Shown here: positions 9,734 to 17,865 of the stretch, in pieces
Layout: every line of letters starts with the position of its first letter
Position numbering within the stretch: position 1 is the stretch's first letter
NCBI GenBank assembly: GCA_003427395.1
Contig: BFEA01000017.1
Location: forward strand, 1,609,287-1,638,346
Direction: 5' to 3'
Length of the DNA: 29,060 nt
DNA from: Chara braunii
Taxonomy: Eukaryota > Streptophyta > Charophyceae > Charales > Characeae
Made by a program: the position numbers and the translations under genes
Notes under the pieces: generated by a model
The model's input: only the letters and a program-made list of their open reading frames with translations
What the model was told of the DNA's origin: nothing
Databases searched by the model: none

Positions 9734-9812
9734 CTAGCCCAATGGTGAAGTTTCTCATATTCGATCCCGATATCCGCTGGTGAGAGTCCTGCACTATATC
9801 CTACTGGGCTAG
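9734..9812 (-). ncRNA. tRNA-like SINE head with A and B boxes
   Basis: On the minus strand TAGCCCAGTAGG (9811-9800) fits the RNA polymerase III A-box consensus, and GGGATCGAAT (9769-9760) fits the B box at normal tRNA spacing. CTAGCCCA and TGGGCTAG close the unit as an acceptor-like 8-bp stem. The segment CTCTCACC between the boxes resembles the anticodon loop of tRNA-Glu. It lacks a proper cloverleaf and a CCA-proximal discriminator structure, so it is a promoter-bearing SINE head and not a working tRNA. Confidence 0.6.
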
Positions 9813-11226
9813 TTCCTATCACGACAGTGACAGGAGCAGCTCTTCCATATGAAGAGCTTGGCCCTATCGCTATCCCTCCTGCCAGGACCTTGCAACCCCT
9901 GGCTGCCTTAGGCCCTGCAAGTTTCGTCTGCTTGAGGATTAATAGGCCTCACTCGTTGGCCCTCCCCCGTGGGTTGGCCACGTGATCATGGCTTGATTGG
10001 TCACCCAACCGGGTAGGCTATGGCATTAGCCTGTTGCCCCCTTTCCGTGGACGGCTATCTATCGGTAGCTTGAGCAATCACCCACATTCGACACAACCCT
10101 CTGTTTAGCCTACTACGACATTATTTTAAATAGAATATGTCTAACTTTAGCGTTCCCACATCCGGCTATCACTACGGCTCTACTAGAAACCGCCAACTAC
10201 CGCCATTACTATCGAACGTTGCAGGTGTCTGGACTAAGGTTCAGAAAAGCTATACTCTCACGGTCATATTTAGCCTGAACGAACTTTTGCAAACGTCAGT
10301 CTCATCGAGTCTTTCAAATCAACAAGAAAGAAGTCGAACAGCGTCCGACGTTCAAAAACCCCGGCAAATTGCCCCGACACCGTATCCCCGACATGGCCGT
10401 TCCCGTACAACGAGGAAAGGACACGTGTATGTGAGTGGGGCGTACAAGAAGTCGTCACCAAGATCGGCAGGCAATACTATTTTCCTTCAGAAACGCGGTG
10501 CTCGGGATTTGTTGGTACTGGTTTTATCATTATCGATACTCATTCCCCCCCGTACCCATTGATATTGCCTTTTAATGAGTTGATGATCATCCCATGGATG
10601 GCGGTGGCGCCTCATTGGCCTAACACTATGTGCAGCGATTGTCGCCGCACCAAGCGTTATCGAAAAAAGGGGTTTCATTATCAAACACGGGGCGAGGACG
10701 AACACAGAGAAAGCGCGACCGTGACCAGGCCGAGGCCTCAGGCCATCTACGTCGGACTCCAAACTCTATAGTGAGTGACGCCTGGATTTAATTCGAAAAC
10801 GAGATCCCACGTGTGTACCCCTGCCTTTTCGCTCGAAAAGATGTCGAGTAGCCCGTGTGGAAGTACAGAGATAGTTTTTTGGATTAAACGAATATTTGAA
10901 AGTTGCACTCGCTATTTTTTTCATGTGTGGTCACGACCCTTTCTCACTAAAACTGGAACCTCACGGGAAGGAATTTCAGTTCTGTTTATCTCCCCACACT
11001 CAATTTCCCCAAAAATCCTTGGCACAACCCATTTCTGTTGTTCTTTAGGAGCCTATTTCGCATATGTTATCACTCTGAAAGGAAAACAGCACAAGGTGTG
11101 AGGTTAAAACGTCACATGCTTCACCCCTACTCCAATCTATAGGCTTCTGACAGTTTAACACCCAAGCATTGGCACGAATGGAGAAAGTGCTCGCGAGCCT
11201 TTGCCACATTTATGTTGTTATTCAAG
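9813..11226. other. unassigned sequence
   Basis: Mixed composition. A small hairpin (AGCTCTTC and GAAGAGCT) lies at about 9838-9858. Plus-strand frames 10137-10562 (141 codons) and 10775-11101 (108 codons) have no motif I can recognise and no supporting context. Nothing was called. Confidence 0.5.
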
Positions 11227-11244
11227 ACTTTTTTTTTTTTTTTT
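11227..11244. repeat. poly(T) tract
   Basis: Run of about 18 T within otherwise unassigned sequence. Confidence 0.85.
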
Positions 11245-11668
11245 AGCCAACACAAGCAGAATGTATTTGTTCCCCATTAAACCGCCAGTACCTTACTCAT
11301 ACATCGGTCGAGGGCATTGTGCGCCAATCACGGGCGATGGATCGGGTCGACGCCGGAAGCAAAATCAGGCCTTCGTGTTAACCGTTGCACCCCAGATCCC
11401 AAGTAGGGAAAGGTACGGGTGGTTTAATATGGTAAATTGCCACTCGCATTCCTCTCTGTCAGCACCTTTCATACAATCCACCCAGCGCTTCATCAAATCC
11501 ATCATCATGCCTGCCCTCTATGTCTGTGGTACTACTTATCTAGCCCCTAACCACCTCTGGTCCTCTGCACACTCCACCTACCAACCGATCTGGTTGTGCC
11601 TTCAACTTTTTGTCCTCTCATCTACTTTCAGTTTCCTCATTCATTGAATTATATATTAGGGTCTGACT
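11245..11668. other. unassigned sequence
   Basis: The 148-codon plus-strand frame 11201-11647 reads in part through the poly(T) tract and shows no domain. Nothing else was recognised. Confidence 0.45.
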
Positions 11669-11770
11669 CCACTACTCACCACATGCGTAAAAGACAAAGC
11701 ATATGGTGGTGTATCTTCCCATGATCTAGCGGAAGAATCATTCTCATTTTGCACATTTGGTGAGTATTGG
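11669..11770. mobile_element. foldback MITE-like unit, copy 1
   Basis: The ends CCACTACTCACCA and TGGTGAGTATTGG are inverted repeats about 100 bp apart. The inner sequence (GACAAA...TGTATCTT...CATTTTGCACAT) is shared with the unit at 11940-12039, so these are two diverged copies of one small element in the same orientation, offset by 270 bp. No coding capacity. Confidence 0.65.
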
Positions 11771-11939
11771 ATCCAAACCCTTAATCCACCTTCTTGCCTC
11801 CTCTCCACCATAGAAGAATTGCACCGTAATATGGCAATGCTAGGGTGTTAAATACAAAAAGCATTTATTTTTATTTTTTTTTTCTTAAGGTAGATAAACA
11901 GAAGTTGTGTTTTTTTTTTTTGTGACATGGGTCTTGCTG

Positions 11940-12039
11940 CACTACTCTCCACATACACAAGAGACAAAAAATGTGGCAATGTATCTTTCTGTGTTCTGGC
12001 GGGGGACTTAGTCCCATTTTGCACATCTGGAGAGTAGTG
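11940..12039. mobile_element. foldback MITE-like unit, copy 2
   Basis: Perfect 12-bp terminal inverted repeats CACTACTCTCCA and TGGAGAGTAGTG bound a 100-bp unit. Shared interior words with copy 1 include GACAAA, TGTATCTT and ATTTTGCACAT. A run of 12 T lies just upstream (about 11910-11921). Confidence 0.7.
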
Positions 12040-12261
12040 GAGTGATGCCTCATGTCTGGCAGTGTGTGATTCTCGTCCACCTTACCATGCAGCTATGAAT
12101 GATGTAATTGATATCAAACTTTCTCCTAATTTGTACAACGAGTGTAGAGAGTTCATATCGCCAGATGGGTGAGGACAAGTGAGGGTACATAATCTATATG
12201 ATGCATACTAAGGGCTGGCTTGAGTTTGGGTATAGGGGTCGATGATGCCTACCGTCTTAAC
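12040..12261. other. unassigned sequence
   Basis: Nothing recognised. Confidence 0.4.
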
Positions 12262-12415
12262 CCGAAAACAAGGTATGTACCTTGTATTCAAGTTACCTCC
12301 GAAAAACGGGTTCTGAGAAATTCCTGCTAAATTTTTGAATAGAAGGTAACCCTCGAATACAAGGTACGTACCTTGTATTCGAGGTGTGCCTTGTCTGTTT
12401 CGAATAGAAGTTACC
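12262..12415. repeat. palindromic repeats built on GAATACAAGGTAC
   Basis: A perfect 34-bp palindrome lies at 12351-12384; its half is CCTCGAATACAAGGTAC. A second, shorter dyad, ACAAGGTATGTACCTTGT, lies at about 12269-12286 and is followed by ATTCAAG. GAATAGAAGGTAACC and GAATAGAAGTTACC flank the palindrome. The words TTCGAATACAAGGTACGTA and ACAAGGTGCATACCTCGTGTTC recur near 13001-13040, and again in the artefactual copy near 13190-13230. Confidence 0.85.
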
Positions 12416-12482
12416 CTGCAAACTTCTACTTCACGCGAGCTCTAGAACTTCATGCAGTTGTGGAATCGATGTGCTCTTTTTC

Positions 12483-12502
12483 AAAAAAAAAAAAAAAAAA
12501 AA
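12483..12502 (+). repeat. poly(A) tract (20 A)
   Basis: Homopolymer in unassigned sequence. Confidence 0.9.
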
Positions 12503-12963
12503 CTCCAAGTTGCAGCCCCATCCTGGTAGCAGTCAACGTCTGTCATGTTCGTTAGTGTAAGTAGGGGACTTGTGGTAGCACCGCGCAGAGACCCAGTCCA
12601 TATACATGTTGGTCATTCATCTCGTCAATATCTAGTGGTCAGGGTCATTAATCCCATCAATATCTTGCAGTAGCACCACGCCTATGTAAGTAGGGGACTA
12701 AAAGTAGCCCCAAATACACTGTCAGGCGATTGCATGTGAGTGATTGCATTATCCATCGCCTGCTGAGCTTCTGTCAGAGTGTCATCGCGTCCGTGGAAAT
12801 AAGGGAGAGGTAATGGCCAAGGCTACTTCTTTTTGCCTTTCCTTTTTTTTTCACGTCGTGAGCTACTTACGAAAAGTTGTTCCAAAGAGTTACATCAAGT
12901 GAGAGTTGTATTATATTCCTGATATTATTACTCATATTTACTACATATATTTATACCCCCCCC
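12503..12963. other. unassigned sequence ending in a C12 run
   Basis: Two related phrases, GTAAGTAGGGGACT...GTAGCACC and GTAGCACCACGCCTATGTAAGTAGGGGACT, recur between 12556 and 12692, suggesting a diverged local duplication. A run of 12 C spans 12956-12967. Confidence 0.45.
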
Positions 12964-13305
12964 CCCCTTGCCTTAGGAAAGCTGCACCCTAAGCTTCAAT
13001 CTACAAGGTGCATACCTCGTGTTCGAATACAAGGTACGTATTGTAGTGGACCTCTGGTTGGCCTGTGAGACCAGCGCCTTGGCCTGTTCTTACAGGCCTA
13101 TGTTGTATTCTGGGTCTGTCTCTTATACACATCTAGATGTGTATAAGAGACAGCCCCTTGCCTTAGGAAAGCTGCACCCTAAGCTTCAATCTACAAGGTG
13201 CATACCTCGTGTTCGAATACAAGGTACGTATTGTAGTGGACCTCTGGTTGGCCTGTGAGACCAGCGCCTTGGCCTGTTCTTACAGGCCTATGTTGTATTC
13301 TGGGT
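12964..13305. repeat. 152-bp exact duplication around the adapter
   Basis: Bases 12964-13115 and 13154-13305 are the same 152-bp sequence in direct orientation, with the 38-bp adapter exactly between them. The first copy begins inside the C12 homopolymer. Together with the adapter this shows an assembly error and not a biological tandem repeat: the true locus almost certainly has one copy. Confidence 0.9.
13116..13153. other. Nextera mate-pair junction adapter (Tn5 mosaic ends), contaminant
   Basis: CTGTCTCTTATACACATCT (13116-13134) is followed directly by its inverse AGATGTGTATAAGAGACAG (13135-13153). The second half is the 19-bp Tn5 mosaic end used in Nextera kits, and the head-to-head pair is the circularisation junction of Illumina mate-pair libraries. 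It was left in the assembly. Translated, it gives the peptide YTHLDVYKRQ seen in the frame 13019-13258, a known signature of adapter in protein predictions. Confidence 0.97.
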
Positions 13306-13518
13306 AGTCTAGTCCAGGCCAGTACCTCGGTACCAGTCAGTCCAGTCCAGTCCATTCAGTCCGATGGGGTATACCCCAGCCAGAGTCTGTATTTCATATC
13401 ATTCTGCGTTCACACAGTTTGGAGAACGTGCGTTGCGCTGTGCCATCTTGCTCCTCTCTCATCCTCCATCTCCATTTTTATCCCAGGCGGAGCACCACAC
13501 CTGGTGGGCCCGCCACAC
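13306..13518 (+). mobile_element. probable 3' part of a 5' LTR
   Basis: This segment lies directly upstream of a primer-binding site and ends in CCACAC, compatible with the usual CA terminus. The left border is undefined because the artefact at 12964-13305 falls in it. A related copy that could serve as the 3' LTR was not seen downstream, so assignment rests on the PBS alone. Confidence 0.45.
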
Positions 13519-13530
13519 TGGTATCAGAGC
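13519..13530 (+). promoter_or_regulatory. retrotransposon primer-binding site for tRNA-iMet
   Basis: TGGTATCAGAGC is complementary to the 3' end of initiator tRNA-Met, the primer used by most plant LTR retrotransposons. It lies one base after a CCACA end. It implies an LTR retrotransposon internal region running rightwards, in keeping with gag-pol on the same strand. Confidence 0.8.
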
Positions 13531-13829
13531 GGGAACGTTCCCCGCTCCCACCCACCACACCGCATAGCAGAAAAAACTGCAAAACCCAACAGTGGGTTTT
13601 TTGGCTGTTTTTCGGGCGGTTTTCCACGAAAACAACGGGAAAAAAAGGTTAGGAAAAGGTGCAGCAGCAAGGAGTGTCGCGTGGTGAGAAAAGACAAGCA
13701 GTGTCACGGCGCATGAGCGCAAGCGCCAACGCCAAGGCCAACACACACACACACACACGCGCCACGTGCCCCGCTGCCTCGTCCCACCCTCGCTTCGCTC
13801 CCATATTATTTATTATTCAAGATCCAGGA

Positions 13830-13910
13830 TATAGCAGCTACCAGGGTTTGAACCTGGGCAGCTACTGGCCATGCGCGTGCGTAGCCACCTCTATAACACA
13901 CTGGCCACAG
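13830..13910 (-). ncRNA. tRNA-derived SINE or tRNA pseudogene
   Basis: On the minus strand GGTTCAAACCC (13854-13844) is a perfect B box inside a CCAGG/CCTGG stem, and TGGCCAGTGTG (about 13907-13897) is an A-box-like sequence at tRNA-like distance. An AT-rich tail, TTGAATAATAAATAAT, follows about 25 nt after the B box. The rest of the cloverleaf does not fold well, so it is a SINE head or a retroposed tRNA remnant. Confidence 0.5.
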
Positions 13911-14309
13911 TGTGTGCATGGCCTACTAAGGCGGCATGCTCATGTTGAAGACGTGCCGTGCCAGTTATTTACCCCCCCCCCCGGTCGAGCAGCGGTCAGC
14001 ACAACAACAGCGGGCAGGCAACTATTTCTCCCCCCCCCACTGCAGTGGAGAGACACCGGGCTGCCGCTGCCTGTGCCCGTGGCCATCTGCAGTGCCACGT
14101 GGCAGCCTGCTGTGGACCGTGAAGACCCCCTGATCAGGGGCTGCTCTACAGTGGTGAGGGTCTGCTCACACAACACACCTTGGATCTGCAGTGCTGCTGC
14201 TAGGGGCTGATCAAGATCCCAGCCCCCTCCCTCCTCCAGTTGGCTTGCTGCAGTGAAGGCCAAGACCCTACTGGTCTTGGTATACCTTGTGCCCTTCGAG
14301 ACACCAAGG

Positions 14310-14895
14310 GCCAGGTGTCACCTCTCTCTTCCCTCCCCCGTACTAATTCACTTTCTCTACCTTTTATCTCTCCTCTTACTCACCCCCTCTACTTCTTCCT
14401 CTTCTACCTCACTCAGTTCCTTCTAATCACTCTCACTACTCATACCCCTCTCCCCACCCCACCTTTTCTCCCACCACCCACTATTTTACTCTATTTTATT
14501 TATTTATTTTCTTTTTTTTTCTCCTCTTTTCTCTTTGCTTATTGATTCCTCTCCACCTTTCTCATCCCTTTCTCTCTCATTCGCTCACCCTCCTCTCCCC
14601 CAACAACAACCCCATCTCCCCCTTCACTCTTTTTCTCTTTTTCACCTATTTCTCTCTTTTCTCCTTCACTTTTTCATCCCCCTTCCCCCCAACTTTGAAA
14701 TTTTTCTGTTTTCTTTTTTTATCTTTCTTTTTTTATCTTTCTTTTGATTTATATTTCCTTTTTTTTCTTAAAATTCGAATTATCTTATTACCCACTTTTT
14801 TTTCTCATTTTCTGATTTATTTCATTTTTTTTTTTTTTATTCTGAAAATTTGAATTACTTTGCAGCACTTAATTTCTCTTCACCTCCTCATCTAC

Positions 14896-14926
<31 letters not shown>

Positions 14927-15215
14927 TTATTTCTTTATTTATTTTCTGAAATTTTAATTTGCAGCATTTTGAAACTTAGTGTGTTTATCTTGGTCTCTCC
15001 TTTCCCTTGGCACGTTCTTGACCCCATGGGGGGCAAGGAAATGTTGCCGAAAATTTCAAAAAGATAAATATTATTTCTCTCTTCACATTTTGTTTCCTTA
15101 TTTCTTTAATTATTTTTATTATCTATTTATTTATTTATTTCTCTCGAAATTTTATTGTTTATTTTTTTTTTTCTTCCCTTCCCCCTCCATGGTTGCTATT
15201 CTCTTTTCTTAATTA
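14310..15215 (+). repeat. polypyrimidine and T/A-rich low-complexity tract
   Basis: C/T-rich from 14310 to about 14700, then T-rich with (TTTA)n at about 14895-14929 and again at 15122-15140. It keeps reading frames open by composition only. Confidence 0.85.
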
Positions 15216-15250
15216 GGTCACCGATACCCTATCCTAACCACTCAAATCCC

Positions 15251-15290
15251 AGTTAGGGTTTTCTTAGGGTTTTTCTAGGGTTTAGGGTTC
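15251..15290 (+). repeat. degenerate plant telomere-like (TTTAGGG) run
   Basis: Four AGGGTT-type units in 40 bp: TTAGGGTTTTC, TTAGGGTTTTTC, TAGGGTTTAGGGTTC. The spacing varies. Such telo-box sequence occurs both as interstitial telomeric repeats and as a regulatory motif upstream of plant genes and elements. Confidence 0.65.
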
Positions 15291-17023
15291 TTCTTACCCC
15301 CTACTTCCCATTTTCATTCGGGCACCCTGGACCCGAGTCACCCTTCCCCCTTTGCGGGCACCTGCGCTCGACTCACTAACGCCGCTTGTCGCTTTCTACT
15401 GCAGAACCCCGCCTATGCCCTCCGCTCACGCGGACCTCCTCCGGCCCCCTCCAATCCGGCCCGTCACCTCCCCATGGTCGACGACGTGTCATAAGGCGCT
15501 GACGCGGCGACGACATCGGCACCCGGCTCCATACCCGTGTCTGCGGACCAGGGTCATCAACCCCAGGGGGATCTGCACACCCTCCTCACCTCCCTCCTTG
15601 CGCCCTTACAGGCGTAGGTGGCGACTCTTGCCGCTGGTCTGCGGGAACTCCAGGACGCTGGTCGTCCTTCCTCTCCCCACTCTCTCTCTTACCCTGGCTC
15701 CCAGTCCGGGTCCTCTGTCCTCCGACATGGTGGCCAAGGCGGAGCTTCCTCCTCCGCTACCCCCGACCCGGCCATCGTGGTGACCGTCCACACTCCTAGC
15801 GCGACGACCGCCACGGGTCAGGCCTTCCCTCACCCTACGGACACACCCGCCCAGATTCCGGTCACTACGGCCACGGGACCACAACCCTCTGTCGCGTTCT
15901 CAGCTTTTCCGGATGCCCCGCTTCTCCCTCCCCTTCGCACAACCACAATGTCACCTGGCTCTACCCCTCATGGGATGCCCCGCGCTGCTCGTGCGTCCAC
16001 TTCCCCCACTCTTCCTTCTACCACTCCTCGTGCGATCTACGTTCGGCGTCTCGAGGACGAGTTTGCCCAGACTCGGGCCGACCTCGCCCTCTTACGCCTT
16101 CAACCACCCCTACTCTTACAGGTGGCCGCGCCTTCGGGCGCACCCCCTTCTTCCTTTACTCTTTCATTCATGCAGGCTCACTTCCCCCGCCCTGCACCCC
16201 TCCACCCCATCCTACCTCCTTCCTACTCCCTCAGTTGTTGCGACCTCTTCTACCACAGCTCCCTCGCAGCCTGCCGCTGTTTCCCTCGCCGCTCCACCAT
16301 GAGGCTCGGACATACAATCAGTTGCGCCCCCTTCTCGAGGACCTGCGCCGACTTACTCGGTCGTAGCGCAGGTCTCTGCTCCCCGATCTCCTCGCCGCCG
16401 AAACATTGGTGCACCACTCGTCCACTTGATGGACATTGTCTTGTATGACGGTACGGGGATACGCGTGTCTCGGTCGCTGCAGTCTGCCACCCACGCTCCA
16501 GCTCATGGGCGTCCCACCCGGCATGTGGGTGGCTCACCTCTCCACTCGCCTGCACGGCGGTCCTTTCGACGCCTGGGAAGATTTCTACACTCACCCCCTT
16601 CATGAGGGTCGGACCCCGACCTTCATGGATTTTCAGGCGCTCCTCGAGGATCGCTTCGGAGCCCGACATGACGTGACTGACTTCGTCGAGCGTGTCGTCA
16701 CTACACGCTGGTCCGGCTCTGGTGGTGCTACCGGCCTCGACCGCCACGTCCTGGTCTTTCAGGACGCCCGCCTCATTTGTGATGTAGCGTTCCTCCCCGA
16801 GGCTGCCCTTATTGATCGCTTCTTGGACAGCCTTCCCCTTGATTACCGCTCTCAGTTATGGCGGTATGACTTCACATCGGCCTCGCAGGCTACGAGGCCG
16901 CCAAGGCTCATGAGCGGATGTGGGTCCGTCTTCACCCCGCTTCCTCCTCCCAGCCCCAACATACAGGCTACGCTCCATCCTCCTCTTACGGCGCTTCCCA
17001 GCGCCGTTCTCCTTTCAACTGCC

Positions 17024-17353
17024 GTTTCGTCAAAATATACATCTTTTATTTTTTGAACGAAATTGAAACCGAGTTTTTTGGCGGAAAACTCGCCGAAATT
17101 TGTTGTTCCTGAGGGTCCAGCGTTTGTAAAATGCTGGACCCCCTGGCTGTACATGGACCTAGCTTGAGACCAGGTACCTTTAGGCAGTCCTGTCTGGAGG
17201 TGCCTGGCCTCAAGCTAGGTCCATGTACAGCGAGGGGGTTCAGCGTTTGTAAAACGCTGGACCCTCAGGAACAACAAATTTTGAAGAGTTTTCAGCCAAA
17301 AAACTCGGTTTCAATTTCGTTCAAAAAATAAAAAATGTCCATTTTGACGAAAT
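17024..17353. mobile_element. 330-bp foldback (near-perfect inverted repeat) insertion in gag
   Basis: The left arm (17024-17183) and right arm (17194-17353) are inverted copies at roughly 85-90 percent identity by eye, separated by only 10 nt. The terminal sequence is TTTCGTCAAAAT and its inverse. Each arm holds its own internal hairpin (GGGTCCAGC/GCTGGACCC at 17113-17141; its partner at 17236-17264). Because of the symmetry both strands encode the same peptide (IFYFLNEIETEFFG). The flanks on both sides read as gag, so it is an insertion. No clear target-site duplication was seen. It has no coding capacity: a MITE or foldback element. Confidence 0.85.
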
Positions 17354-17723
17354 GGTCGTTTTTCCACGGTTTTCCCCGCCGTACCGCGCAGCAGGGCCAC
17401 CACTTCTCGCGCCGCTTCAGCGCGCTCGAGTATGGTGAGCGGGACGTTGTTGCCCCATTGTCGCCTGAGGGTGACCATAGTAGCGACGAGTCGACGACCT
17501 CGACCTCTGTGAGGCCATCCACTACCACCTAGAGGACTCTACCCTCCCTATAGTCGAGCGTTTATAACTCGCCCTCTCCACCCTCTCCTGGGCACGCAGC
17601 CGCTCTGGTCACGCTGGCGCATCGCCCCCTGAGGTCCCTCAGCAAGACCTCCCTCATGTCTTTGTCCCTCCTCACGGTGTCTTTTCCGCTGAGGAGCGCA
17701 CGGGCATTTTGGGACGGTGTGGG

Positions 17724-17765
17724 TGTTTGCACTGCCGCCAAGACGGTCATACCTCCTCGCGGTGC
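17724..17765 (+). other. CCHC zinc knuckle of gag
   Basis: CLHCRQDGHTSSRC fits C-X2-C-X4-H-X4-C exactly, the nucleocapsid RNA-binding motif of Gag. All four metal ligands are present although the surrounding frame carries stops. Confidence 0.85.
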
Positions 17766-17865
17766 GCTTACACCGCCGCCCTCGACCGCCACTACGCTGA
17801 GCTCTCTCTCCAGCGTCGTGCTTAGTCCCCCCCCGGCGCCTCGCATCCCCGCGGCGTCTCCTAAC

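Larger units (their letters stand above)
9545..9812 (-). mobile_element. SINE-like composite: tRNA-like head, body, U6 snRNA fragment, A-tail
   Basis: Read on the minus strand, the unit has four parts in order. The tRNA-like head is 9812-9734. A body of about 80 nt follows (9733-9653). A segment at 9652-9610 matches plant U6 snRNA. The unit then ends in 12 A and further A-rich sequence (9609-9570). The A-tail directly after the RNA-derived sequence is the mark of LINE-mediated retroposition. Fusion of small RNAs with retroelement RNA by template switching is known in animals (U6-LINE chimeras); whether this arose so, or is a stable SINE family, cannot be told from one copy. No target-site duplication was identified with confidence. 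Confidence 0.65.
13531..15473 (+). other. long low-complexity retrotransposon leader
   Basis: This stretch lies between the PBS and the first gag ATG. It holds a (CA)n run (about 13739-13756), a tRNA-like unit (13830-13910), C runs (13972-13982 and about 14030-14038), a C/T-rich stretch from 14310 to 15215 and a TTTAGGG-like run. None of the long frames in the pyrimidine tract (Ser/Pro/Phe/Leu-rich) looks real. A TTCTACTGCAG word at 15393-15403 resembles a 3' splice site ahead of gag. At 1.9 kb the leader is long for the class and may contain nested insertions. Confidence 0.5.
15474..17865 (+). pseudogene. gag: gag-like region of the gypsy element, interrupted
   Basis: Encodes the capsid/nucleocapsid precursor that packages element RNA in cytoplasmic particles. 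The ATG at 15474 is in the same register as the protein-like frame that follows, and is chosen for that reason. That frame is broken by TAA at 15492 and TAG at 15615, and continues Ser/Thr/Pro-rich with a charged helix (RLEDEFAQTRADLALLRL) near 16045. The register changes near 16440 to a capsid-like segment (WEDFYTHP..., LLEDRFGARHDV, RFLDSLPLDYR; 16570-16860) and again near 16885. A foldback insertion occupies 17024-17353. After it the frame resumes, with TAA at 17565, a zinc knuckle and TAG at 17823. Identity rests on position, capsid-like pattern and the knuckle. Confidence 0.75.

Noticed and set aside
10137-11647. Plus-strand frames of 108-148 codons as genes
   Set aside because: No motif, no consistent register between them, and one reads through a poly(T) run.
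13019-13258. 79-codon plus-strand frame spanning the duplication
   Set aside because: It reads through the sequencing adapter and both artefactual copies, so it does not exist in the organism.
12964-13305. True biological tandem duplication or a Tn5 insertion
   Set aside because: The central 38 bp is exactly the kit junction sequence with nothing else of Tn5, and no 9-bp target duplication pattern is seen.
14240-15212. Plus-strand frames rich in Phe, Leu, Ser and Pro that look like membrane proteins
   Set aside because: They lie in a C/T- and T-rich low-complexity tract, and neighbouring frames are equally open.
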